A stretch of DNA of 7,570 bases from Acidimicrobiales bacterium (GCA_016936035.1 JAFGPU010000159.1:1-7570); one strand, 5' to 3'; counted from the stretch's first letter, positions 1 through 6,404 are shown. A program made the numbers and translations. The notes: generated from the sequence alone by a model not told the origin.

Positions 1-171
1 GACGATCCCCGCCGCGACACGGTGATGACGGCGTCGTTCCTGCGGGCCTCGCTGTTCACCTCCGTCGTCTCCTTCGGGGTGGCGGCCTTCGCCTTCGGGC
101 TCGGCCTGCTGCTGATGCTCATCGGCTGGGCGCTGATGCGCGTCGACCGGTCGCTCCGCAGCGCTCTCTGA
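1..171 (+). CDS. C-terminal end of a membrane protein (partial, 5' cut by window)
   Basis: Frame 1 is open from the first base to a TGA at 169-171 and gives 56 residues. The fragment begins with a charged stretch (DDPRRD). A long hydrophobic segment follows, from about residue 18 to 48 (SLFTSVVSFGVAAFAFGLG and onward through LLLMLIGWALM), long enough for one or two helices. A short basic tail (RVDRSLRSAL) follows, probably cytoplasmic by the positive-inside rule. The rest of the gene lies outside the window, so the family cannot be named. The next gene on the same strand starts 121 bases downstream, beyond a structured leader, so the two are probably separate transcription units. Reading frame and stop are seen directly; topology is inferred. 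Confidence 0.7.
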   Translation, partial: DDPRRDTVMTASFLRASLFTSVVSFGVAAFAFGLGLLLMLIGWALMRVDRSLRSAL

Positions 172-189
172 CGGGCGAACACGGCGCCA

Positions 190-266
190 CACGGTGGTTG
201 CCGCCGCCGGCGAGAAGCCCTGGTCGCGGGTTACCAGAAGGCTGCAAGCGCCCGGCAACCACCGTG
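190..266 (+). promoter_or_regulatory. Long structured leader: 14-bp perfect inverted repeat with nested hairpin
   Basis: Bases 190-203 (CACGGTGGTTGCCG) are the exact reverse complement of 253-266 (CGGCAACCACCGTG). Inside, GGCG at 209-212 can pair with CGCC at 249-252, directly stacked on the outer stem with a five-base bulge on the left. GCC at 217-219 can pair with GGC at 240-242. CTGGT at 220-224 can pair with ACCAG at 233-237 around an eight-base loop. The whole forms one extended hairpin of about 77 bases. It starts 18 bases after the upstream stop and ends 26 bases before the ATG of the phospho-transfer gene. It could be an RNA leader or attenuator, a terminator of the upstream gene (no T-tract follows), or a protein-binding site. 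The pairing is seen; the function is unknown. Confidence 0.6.
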
Positions 267-276
267 CAAGCGCCCG
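243..276 (+). repeat. 12-bp direct repeat, two copies, 22-bp period
   Basis: TGCAAGCGCCCG occurs at 243-254 and again, identically, at 265-276. The copies start 22 bases apart, close to two DNA helical turns, so a protein could bind both on one face. The first copy lies in the right half of the leader hairpin and the second overlaps the end of its outer stem. A 10-bp palindrome (GCCCGCGGGC, 272-281) follows at once. This placement just upstream of the start at 293 fits an operator or part of an RNA switch. That role is inferred. Confidence 0.55.
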
Positions 277-280
277 CGGG

Positions 281-286
281 CAGTGT
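281..286 (+). promoter_or_regulatory. Possible -10 hexamer for a leaderless start at 293
   Basis: CAGTGT differs from TANNNT only at its first base and stands six bases (GCGGCC) before the ATG at 293, the spacing expected for a leaderless transcript. There is no clear -35 and no Shine-Dalgarno sequence before this ATG. If this promoter is used, the hairpin at 190-266 would lie upstream of the RNA and would act as DNA rather than RNA. The evidence is weak. Confidence 0.25.
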
Positions 287-292
287 GCGGCC

Positions 293-2599
293 ATGGAGAC
301 GTACCCCCCTGCTCTCCGACGCCCCGACCTGGTCGACCTCACCGATGACGGTGCCACCGACGGGTCGCTCGTCGGCGCCAAGGCCGCCAACCTGGCCCGC
401 GCGCGTCGTGCCGGTCTGCCCGTCCTGCCGGGCGCGGTCCTGACCACCGCCTGGGACCACCGCGGCTGGTCGCACCCGTCACGGTTCGATCGGCCCGGTC
501 CGGCGCGCGCCGCCTGGCGCACGTTCGGCAACGAGGGCGAGCGTCCGCTGGTCGTGCGGTCGTCGTCCACCAACGAGGACGGCGGCACGTCGTCGATGGC
601 AGGGGTCTTCACATCGGTCCTCGACGTGACCGACTGGGCGAGCTTCGTCGAGGCCGTCGACCAGGTGCTCGACTCGGGCCGCCTGGCCGGCGTGCCGGAC
701 GCCCAGATGGCGGTCCTCGTCCAGCCGCAGCTCGAGCCCCGCTGGGGCGGCGTGCTGTTCGGCGCCGACCCGGTGACCGGGCGCACCGACCGGCTGCTCC
801 TCGCCACGGTCGACGGTGGGCCCGACAAGCTGGTGAGCGGCGTCGACGACGGCTGGACGGCCGTGCTCTCGCCGCGCGGCCGCGTGCTCGAGACCCGGGG
901 CGGCGATGCGATGCCGCTCCCCCGGCCCCTGCTGCGGTCGCTCGCCCGGCTCGCGGCTCGCGCCCGCCAGACCTTCGGCGGTCCCCAGGACATCGAGTGG
1001 GCGATCGACCACGACGGCACCCTGTGGCTGCTGCAGAGCCGGCCCATCACCACCCTGACCGGCCGGGCCACCGGACCGGTGCTCGGTACCGGACCGCTGG
1101 CCGAGACCTTCCCCGAGCCGCTCAGCCGGCTCGAGGCCGACCTGTGGCTGGCGCCGCTCGGCGAGGGCATCGAGCAGGCTCTGCTGCTGACCGGCGCCGT
1201 ATCGCCACGGGCACTGCGCCGCTCGCCGGTGGCCCGCGGCGTCGACGGCTGGGCGGTCGCCGACCTCGGACACCTCGGGCTGGCCCCGGTGCGGCACCGC
1301 GTCCTGCGCCGCCTCGACCCCCGCCCGCCAGCTCGCCGGGTCCGGGCCGCCTGGCGCACCGGGCGGCTCAGCCGTGCCCTGCCCGCGCTGGCCCGGGACG
1401 TCATCGAGCAGGTCGACACCGACCTGGCCGACGTGCCGCGGGTCGACGAGCTGTCCAACGCCTCGCTACTCGCGGTGCTCGACAACGGACGCATCGCGCT
1501 CCGCGCCCTCCACGGCTACGAGGCCCTGGCCGGCATGCTCACCCCCGAGACCGACAACGGCACCACCGCCGCCTCGCTGGCCCTGTCGGCCCTCGCCCAG
1601 GCGCACGCCGAGAACGTCGACATCGACCAGCTCGTCGAGACCGACCCCGTGGTGCTCGCGCTCGCCCCGCCCCGCATCGGCGACGGCCCGGTGCTGCCGG
1701 GGGCGGCCGCGGGCGTCATCGACCTGCGGTCCGAGAGCCCCACGGCACCCGCACCCGTGCCGACCAGCGACGGCGCCGTCGTGCGCGAGGCGCTGCGTCT
1801 GCGGGCACGGTGGGTCCAGGAGCTGACCGCCCGGGCGGCCTGGCAGCTCGGGCACCGGCTCACGTGCGTGGGCGTCCTGCCCGACCAGTCGGCGGTCCGG
1901 CAGATGGAGCTCGACGAGCTGCGCGCCGCCGTCGCCACCCGCAGCGCACCCGCCGATCTGGACCAGCGCGCCGATCCCCTCACCTCCACCCCCCGGCCCC
2001 TACCGGCCACGTTCCGGCTCACCGCCGACAACACGCCGGTCGCGGTCGCTCCCCCGACCGCGGGGCCGGGCGGGGTGGGTGCCGGCGGCGGCGTCGGATC
2101 GGGTCCCGTCCACCTGGGCGACGACCCGCCCGAGGGCGCCGTCCTGGTGGTCACCCACCTCGACCCGCGCCTGGCGACGGTCATCCCGCGCCTCGCGGGC
2201 CTGGTCGCCGAGACCGGCAGCCCCCTCAGCCACCTGGCCATCCTCGCCCGTGAGCACCAGGTGCCCACGGTCGTCGGCCTGGCCGAGGTCACCGGTCGCT
2301 ACCGGGCCGGGGACGTGATCGAGGTCGACGGGACGATCGGCTCGGTCCGGCTCGTCGACGACGCCGCCTCCCGACCCGACGAGGTGGACGGCCCGCCCGC
2401 ACAGGACGACGTGGGCGGCCCGGACAGCCCCGGCGACGCCGACGCGGGTGCGGACCACGACCACACCGTGGTCGCGCTGCCCAGCCGCCCGCTCATCGAC
2501 CTGACGGCCGACGGCCGCGGCACGGCAGCCCCCGCCGGCGAGCGCGACCGTGCCGGACGGACGGGCGGCACCATCATCCCGATCGGAGCCCGACGATGA
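293..2599 (+). CDS. PEP-synthase/rifampin-phosphotransferase-like protein (ATP-grasp plus phosphohistidine domain)
   Basis: 768 residues from the ATG at 293. An upstream in-frame GTG at 194 is rejected because it would translate the leader hairpin. The N-terminal part (about 25-255) matches the PPDK/PEP-synthase ATP-grasp domain: VGAKAANLARARRAGLPVLPG (28-48, with GAKAANL as core), VVRSSSTNED with Arg89, GVLFGADPVTG (153-163), and PQDIEWAID ending in LLQSRPIT (231-253). A central region of unknown fold (about 260-590) comes next, then a glycine-rich linker (591-604). The swivel domain (about 606-690) carries TGSPLSHLAILARE with the presumed phosphorylated His647. The C-terminal 75 residues are acidic and probably disordered. 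The PEP-synthase TIM barrel is absent. The order resembles rifampin phosphotransferase, so it may move phosphate from ATP through His647 to a small molecule; the substrate is unknown. It is the first gene of a three-gene operon. Confidence 0.85.
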   Translation: METYPPALRRPDLVDLTDDGATDGSLVGAKAANLARARRAGLPVLPGAVLTTAWDHRGWSHPSRFDRPGPARAAWRTFGNEGERPLVVRSSSTNEDGGTSSMAGVFTSVLDVTDWASFVEAVDQVLDSGRLAGVPDAQMAVLVQPQLEPRWGGVLFGADPVTGRTDRLLLATVDGGPDKLVSGVDDGWTAVLSPRGRVLETRGGDAMPLPRPLLRSLARLAARARQTFGGPQDIEWAIDHDGTLWLLQSRPITTLTGRATGPVLGTGPLAETFPEPLSRLEADLWLAPLGEGIEQALLLTGAVSPRALRRSPVARGVDGWAVADLGHLGLAPVRHRVLRRLDPRPPARRVRAAWRTGRLSRALPALARDVIEQVDTDLADVPRVDELSNASLLAVLDNGRIALRALHGYEALAGMLTPETDNGTTAASLALSALAQAHAENVDIDQLVETDPVVLALAPPRIGDGPVLPGAAAGVIDLRSESPTAPAPVPTSDGAVVREALRLRARWVQELTARAAWQLGHRLTCVGVLPDQSAVRQMELDELRAAVATRSAPADLDQRADPLTSTPRPLPATFRLTADNTPVAVAPPTAGPGGVGAGGGVGSGPVHLGDDPPEGAVLVVTHLDPRLATVIPRLAGLVAETGSPLSHLAILAREHQVPTVVGLAEVTGRYRAGDVIEVDGTIGSVRLVDDAASRPDEVDGPPAQDDVGGPDSPGDADAGADHDHTVVALPSRPLIDLTADGRGTAAPAGERDRAGRTGGTIIPIGARR
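2585..2588 (+). promoter_or_regulatory. Ribosome binding site inside the preceding gene
   Basis: GGAG lies seven bases before the ATG at 2596, within the last codons of the phospho-transfer gene. It supports this start, and the ATGA overlap makes translational coupling likely. Confidence 0.55.
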
Positions 2600-3120
2600 A
2601 CGCCCGACTGATCCGCACCCTGCTCGGCGCCGCCACCCTCGCCGCCTCCGGGGCGTACACCTTCGTGTACCTGTACCGGTGGGAGTGGAACCGGGCGCTG
2701 ATGTCGGCCGCGATCTTCATCGCCGCCGAGGTGGCCGTCATGGGATCGCTGCTCTCGCATCGGCTGAAGGTGCTCAACCAGCGGCTCGACGCCCGCGAGG
2801 CGGCACCGCCGGCGCCGGCCGAACACACGACCAGGCTCGAGCGCATCCGGACGAGCGCCCCGCCGGCTCGGGCCCCGTTCGCCTGGCTGACCCGCCCCGA
2901 CCAGATGAACGTCTTCGTCCCCGTGCTCATGGGGGCAGGTGTGCTCCTGTCGGGCGTCGCCTGGGTCGTCGAGCGCCTCGCCCGGGCGACGGTCTCCCCC
3001 GTGGCCGAGCGCGGACTCGCGTCCCAGCTCGACGGCCTCGCGCTTCCGGCGCAGGGGTTCGCGACCGCCGAGAGCGCCCCGCTCGACCTGCTGCGGGGGC
3101 CGGTCGGGAGGCGGACGTGA
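2596..3120 (+). CDS. Small membrane protein, three predicted helices, family not recognised
   Basis: 174 residues. The ATG overlaps the preceding TGA (ATGA), and a GGAG stands seven bases upstream. Hydrophobic segments at about 5-26, 33-55 and 104-127 look like transmembrane helices. The hairpin formed by helices 1 and 2 carries a short aromatic turn (YTFVYLYRWEWN, 21-32). Between helices 2 and 3 there is a basic, Ala/Pro-rich loop of about 50 residues (SHRLKVLNQRLDAREA and beyond). After helix 3 a non-membrane tail of about 45 residues follows. I see no catalytic motif. It is sandwiched between the phospho-transfer enzyme and a small anchored protein with overlaps on both sides, so the three are probably made in fixed proportion and may act together at the membrane. 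The partnership is inferred from gene order only. Confidence 0.75.
   Translation: MNARLIRTLLGAATLAASGAYTFVYLYRWEWNRALMSAAIFIAAEVAVMGSLLSHRLKVLNQRLDAREAAPPAPAEHTTRLERIRTSAPPARAPFAWLTRPDQMNVFVPVLMGAGVLLSGVAWVVERLARATVSPVAERGLASQLDGLALPAQGFATAESAPLDLLRGPVGRRT
3106..3111 (+). promoter_or_regulatory. Shine-Dalgarno GGGAGG deciding the GTG start at 3117
   Basis: GGGAGG ends five bases before the GTG at 3117, inside the last codons of the membrane-protein gene. It is the strongest ribosome binding site in the window and fixes the start of the next gene, which would otherwise appear as part of a longer frame open since 2550. Confidence 0.65.
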
Positions 3121-3482
3121 AGGCCATCGCCTTCGCCGTGATGATCGCCGTCGGCGGGGTCGGCGTGAGCAGCCTGGCCGACCTGACCCAGAACCGGCCC
3201 GACCCGGTCGTCGACGGGACGTCGACGACGATCGCGTTCGACGTCGGCACCCGCCGCTACAACGGCACGGACCTCCAGGCGGCCCAGGCCCTCTGGGCCG
3301 TGTGCGCCGCCACGGTCTCGGGTGACACGACGGCCCCCGCGGCGGGTCCGGACGGGGCGTTCACCGTGTCGGTCTCCCCCGCCATCGGCACCAACGGCCG
3401 CAAGCGCCTCCTCGGCTGCCTGCAGGACAGCACGCTCGACCGCGTGCAGGGTCACGTGGTCTCGGTCGCGAGCTCCGACTGA
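3117..3482 (+). CDS. Small membrane-anchored or secreted protein with two cysteines, unknown function
   Basis: 121 residues from a GTG that overlaps the previous stop (GTGA) and follows a good GGGAGG. The frame is open further upstream, but that stretch is the out-of-frame shadow of the preceding gene. The N-terminus (KAIAFAVMIAVGGVGVSSLA) is a short charged start plus hydrophobic segment, reading as a signal peptide or single anchor with the rest outside. The exported part has Cys63 (ALWAVCAATV) and Cys101 (RKRLLGCLQDSTLDRV), a likely disulfide pair, and ends in VQGHVVSVASSD. The LLGCLQDSTLDRVQG stretch looks like a conserved motif of small uncharacterised actinobacterial proteins. That is an impression from memory, not a search. 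It is the last gene of the operon. Confidence 0.7.
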   Translation: MKAIAFAVMIAVGGVGVSSLADLTQNRPDPVVDGTSTTIAFDVGTRRYNGTDLQAAQALWAVCAATVSGDTTAPAAGPDGAFTVSVSPAIGTNGRKRLLGCLQDSTLDRVQGHVVSVASSD

Positions 3483-3486
3483 GGGG

Positions 3487-3503
3487 CGGCGCGCCGGGCG
3501 CCG
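3487..3503 (+). terminator. Short GC hairpin just after the operon, possible terminator
   Basis: CGGCGC (3487-3492) and GCGCCG (3498-3503) form a six-base stem around a five-base loop, four bases after the operon's stop. No T-tract follows, so it is at best a GC-type terminator; weak evidence. Confidence 0.3.
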
Positions 3504-3555
3504 GGCACGTCCAGACCGTCACGACGAACTGGCGCTTCCCGGCACCCGACCTTGC

Positions 3556-3594
3556 TCGCTGCTCGCCGGGCGGTTCTCAGATGGCGAACAGCGA
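3556..3594. terminator. Convergent-region hairpin, 12-base stem, 15-base loop
   Basis: TCGCTGCTCGCC at 3556-3567 pairs with GGCGAACAGCGA at 3583-3594. Eleven of twelve pairs are Watson-Crick. The single exception (C3562 with A3588) is a mismatch in + strand RNA but a G-U wobble in - strand RNA, so the stem is unbroken only in a - strand transcript. It lies 134 bases beyond the end of the methyltransferase gene and 73 bases after the operon. It could terminate one or both transcripts or belong to a small RNA. No T-tract flanks it. The rest of the 245-base gap (3483-3727) holds no gene I can support, only a 12-bp palindrome at 3652-3663 and a four-pair stem at 3683-3694. Confidence 0.45.
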
Positions 3595-3651
3595 CGCTGG
3601 CGGCAGTCGTCCGGGGTGGCAGACACGGACACCACCGCGCGAGCTGCAGCC

Positions 3652-3663
3652 TGCATCGATGCA
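3652..3663. repeat. 12-bp perfect palindrome TGCATCGATGCA
   Basis: The sequence is its own reverse complement and sits in the gap between two convergent genes, two bases after another small palindrome (GCTGCAGC, 3643-3650). It is more AT-rich than its surroundings. A binding site or chance are both possible; no promoter is evident beside it. Confidence 0.35.
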
Positions 3664-3727
3664 ATCGCCCGACCCTCCCGCAGGGGTACGCCCCCCGGCA
3701 CCACCGGTCATCGTCCGTCCGCGCAGA

Positions 3728-5044
3728 TCACCGGCGCACGAACAGCGAGACCACCTCGACGTGCGGCGTGTGCGGGAACACGTCGACCAGCGTCGACGAG
3801 GCGAGCCGGTACCCGGCGGCCGCGAGCAACCGCACGTCGCGACCCAACGCCCCGGCGTCGCAGCTGACCAGCACGACGCGCCCGGCCCGGGAGGCCGCCA
3901 CCGCCCGGGCGCCGCTGCGCCCGAGACCGGACCGAGGCGGATCGGCGACGACGACGTCCATGCGCCGCGGGTGCCAGCGGGCGACGCTGCCGCGCACGAC
4001 CCTGGCGTCGAGGCCACGGAGGTTGATCCGGGCGTCGGCGGCGGCCGAGGCCGACGCCTCGACCAGCTCGACGCGGGCGTGACGCCCGACCGTCGCGGCG
4101 AACAGCCCGACGCCGCCGTAGAGGTCGGCCATCCGCTGACCCTCGCCCACCGGGCCGACGGCGGAGCCGACGGCCGTCACCAGGGCCTCGGCCGCCTCCG
4201 GTCCCGCCTGGAAGAACGAGCGGGCCGAGACCCGCAGCCGGACGCCGGAGACCTCCTCGTGGAGCCACGCCCGCTTGCCACCAGCGAGCTGGGCGCCGGT
4301 GACCACCCGCACGTCATCCGGCACCACGATCTCGGCGTCGACCGCCGGGCCACCCTCGTGATCGTCCGCGTCGTCCGCGTGGTCGGCGTCGGCGTCGGCC
4401 TCGCCCTCGACCTCGCCGCTGGCCCGTCCGTCGGCCGCGTCGCCCATGCCACCGGGGTCGGGCGGGTCCACGACGACCAACCGTTCGCCCGTGCGGGCCC
4501 CGACCCGCACCGTGACCCCGGCGCCCGGCGGGAACCGGCCCTCGGCGAGGATCTCGACGACCAACGGGTGCGCGACGAGGCACCCGGGGACGGCGACCAG
4601 GTCGTGGCTGTGGTGACGGCGCAGCGCGAACCGCCCCGACCCGTCGGCGACCCCCCGCAGCGTCGTGCGGTAGCCCGTCGCCGGCAGCACCGGCCCGAGG
4701 GCCACCGCAGGCTCGGCCACCCCGCCGAGCCGGCGGAGCGCATCGGCGACCATGTCGGCCTTGAGGGTGGGCTGCGCCTCCACCTCGACGTGCTGCCACC
4801 CGCATCCCCCACAGCCTGCGGCCACGAACGGGCACGGGGGCACGACGCGGCTCGGCGACGGCTCGGCCACCGCGACCGCCACGGCGGTGGCATGACCGCG
4901 CCGCTCGGACACCACCTCGGCCGACAGCAGCTCGCCGGGCAGACCGCCGTCGACGAGGACCACCCGCCCCGACGGCTCACGGGCGATGCCGGCACCGCCG
5001 ACGGCGACACCGGTGATGCGCAGGTCGTCGAGGAGGCGGCTCAT
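3728..5044 (-). CDS. TRAM-domain class I SAM-dependent RNA methyltransferase (TrmA/RlmC/RlmD family)
   Basis: 438 residues from the ATG at 5044. Residues about 1-60 are the RNA-binding TRAM domain. Cys71, Cys78, Cys81 (in CGGCGWQH) and Cys155 fit the four ligands of the family's 4Fe-4S cluster. The catalytic half has SFFQAGP (276-282), the SAM-binding DLYGGVGLFA (307-316), VVADPPRSGL (365-374), the catalytic-nucleophile motif VSCDAGALGRD with Cys395, and FPHTPHVE with the proton-abstracting Glu430. All key residues are present, so it should methylate C5 of a uridine in tRNA or rRNA; which RNA cannot be told from sequence alone. An unusual acidic Asp/Ala/Glu-rich insertion (about 195-240) separates the two halves. 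It is transcribed divergently from rpe with a 22-base gap and converges on the three-gene operon. Confidence 0.92.
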   Translation of the reverse strand: MSRLLDDLRITGVAVGGAGIAREPSGRVVLVDGGLPGELLSAEVVSERRGHATAVAVAVAEPSPSRVVPPCPFVAAGCGGCGWQHVEVEAQPTLKADMVADALRRLGGVAEPAVALGPVLPATGYRTTLRGVADGSGRFALRRHHSHDLVAVPGCLVAHPLVVEILAEGRFPPGAGVTVRVGARTGERLVVVDPPDPGGMGDAADGRASGEVEGEADADADHADDADDHEGGPAVDAEIVVPDDVRVVTGAQLAGGKRAWLHEEVSGVRLRVSARSFFQAGPEAAEALVTAVGSAVGPVGEGQRMADLYGGVGLFAATVGRHARVELVEASASAAADARINLRGLDARVVRGSVARWHPRRMDVVVADPPRSGLGRSGARAVAASRAGRVVLVSCDAGALGRDVRLLAAAGYRLASSTLVDVFPHTPHVEVVSLFVRR

Positions 5045-5066
5045 GGCCTCACCCTAGGATGGGGCC
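5045..5066. promoter_or_regulatory. Divergent leaderless promoter pair sharing a palindromic -10 core
   Basis: Rightward, TAGGAT (5055-5060) is followed by six bases (GGGGCC) and the GTG of rpe. Leftward, TAGGGT (5056 down to 5051) is followed by six bases (GAGGCC) and the ATG of the methyltransferase. Both fit TANNNT and both have the spacing of leaderless actinobacterial genes. The two hexamers overlap at the central TA (5055-5056), and CCTAGG is palindromic. No -35 is recognisable on either side. AGGA at 5056-5059 could instead be a Shine-Dalgarno for rpe, seven bases before its GTG. The hexamers and spacings are seen; promoter activity is inferred. Confidence 0.6.
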
Positions 5067-5768
5067 GTGGACTCCCCTCGCCCCGCGCCCGCCGCCGACC
5101 GCCCCATCGAGATCGCCCCCTCGGTGCTGCCCGCCGACTTCTCGCGGCTCGGCGACGAGGTGACGGCGCTGGCCAAGGCCGGGGTCGACCGCATCCAGTG
5201 GGACGTCATGGACGGCCGCTTCGTCCCCAACCTCACGTTCGGTCCCGACGTCATCGCCGCCTGCCGGCCGCACGTGACCGTCCCCTTCGAGGCGCACCTC
5301 ATGGTCGAGGAGCCCGACCAGCTCATGGACCGCTACGTCGACGCCGGCTGCGAACTGCTGCTGGTGCACGCCGAGTCGACCCGCCACCTGCACCGGTCGC
5401 TGGGCAAGGTGCGCGAGCTGGGCGCGCGGGCGGGCGTGGCGCTCAACCCCGCCACCCCCGCCGAGGCGGTCGCCAACGTGCTCGACCTGTGCTCGATGGT
5501 GCTGGTCATGACCGTCAACCCGGGCTTCGGCGGCCAGGACTACATCGCCACCATGGAGCCAAAGATCACCCAGATCAGGCGCATGATCGTCGACGGCGGG
5601 CACGACTGCGACCTCGAGGTGGACGGGGGCATCGGCCCCGCCACCGTCGCTGCGGCGGCGCGGGCCGGCGCCAACGTCCTGGTGGCCGGGTCTGCGCTCT
5701 ACCGCGATCCGCAGGGGCTCGAGCACGCCGTGGCCGAGCTGCGCGAGCTCGCCACGGCGACCCGCTGA
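5067..5768 (+). CDS. rpe: Ribulose-phosphate 3-epimerase
   Basis: 233 residues from the GTG at 5067, the usual family length plus a short Pro-rich N-terminus. The TIM-barrel enzyme interconverts ribulose 5-phosphate and xylulose 5-phosphate in the pentose-phosphate pathway in the cytoplasm. Visible motifs in order: [14 protein letters not shown] (Ser19), [17 protein letters not shown] with the catalytic Asp46, [11 protein letters not shown] with metal ligand His77, ALNPATP (125-131), VNPGFGGQ (150-157), LEVDGGI with the second catalytic Asp186, and the phosphate-binding VAGSALY (206-212). The metal-ligand histidine usually found two residues before the first catalytic Asp is Gln44 here. The gene runs divergently from the methyltransferase across a shared 22-base promoter and converges with clpP. 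The family assignment is firm. Confidence 0.95.
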   Translation: MDSPRPAPAADRPIEIAPSVLPADFSRLGDEVTALAKAGVDRIQWDVMDGRFVPNLTFGPDVIAACRPHVTVPFEAHLMVEEPDQLMDRYVDAGCELLLVHAESTRHLHRSLGKVRELGARAGVALNPATPAEAVANVLDLCSMVLVMTVNPGFGGQDYIATMEPKITQIRRMIVDGGHDCDLEVDGGIGPATVAAAARAGANVLVAGSALYRDPQGLEHAVAELRELATATR

Positions 5769-5780
5769 CCGCGCCGCAGG

Positions 5781-5796
5781 CCGCCGCCCACGGCGG
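5781..5796. terminator. GC hairpin between convergent rpe and clpP
   Basis: CCGCCG (5781-5786) and CGGCGG (5791-5796) form a perfect six-base stem with a CCCA loop. It lies in the 34-base gap between the rpe stop and the clpP stop, so it may terminate both transcripts. It has no T-tract. Confidence 0.4.
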
Positions 5797-5802
5797 GCCG
5801 GC

Positions 5803-6396
<594 letters not shown>

Positions 6397-6404
6397 GGCC
6401 GCAG

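Noticed and set aside
194..292. N-terminal extension of the phospho-transfer protein from a GTG at 194
   Set aside because: It would translate the leader hairpin and direct repeats into a low-quality peptide, while homology to the ATP-grasp domain begins only after the ATG at 293.
997..2292. Long open frames on both strands inside the phospho-transfer gene
   Set aside because: They are very rich in Arg/Ala/Pro/Gly without domain motifs, and overlap a gene with clear ATP-grasp and His-domain signatures.
2550..3116. Upstream part of the frame that ends with the small anchored protein
   Set aside because: It overlaps the membrane-protein gene out of frame. A strong Shine-Dalgarno at 3106-3111 and a GTGA overlap place the real start at 3117, directly before a hydrophobic N-terminus.
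3683..3694. GGGG-TACG-CCCC mini-hairpin as a terminator
   Set aside because: Only four pairs, with no T-tract; too common in GC-rich DNA to call as a separate feature.
3452..3704. Small minus-strand open frames in the convergent gap (70 and 61 residues)
   Set aside because: No ribosome binding site, Arg/Ser/Ala-rich shadow-like composition, and one runs antisense into the end of the operon.
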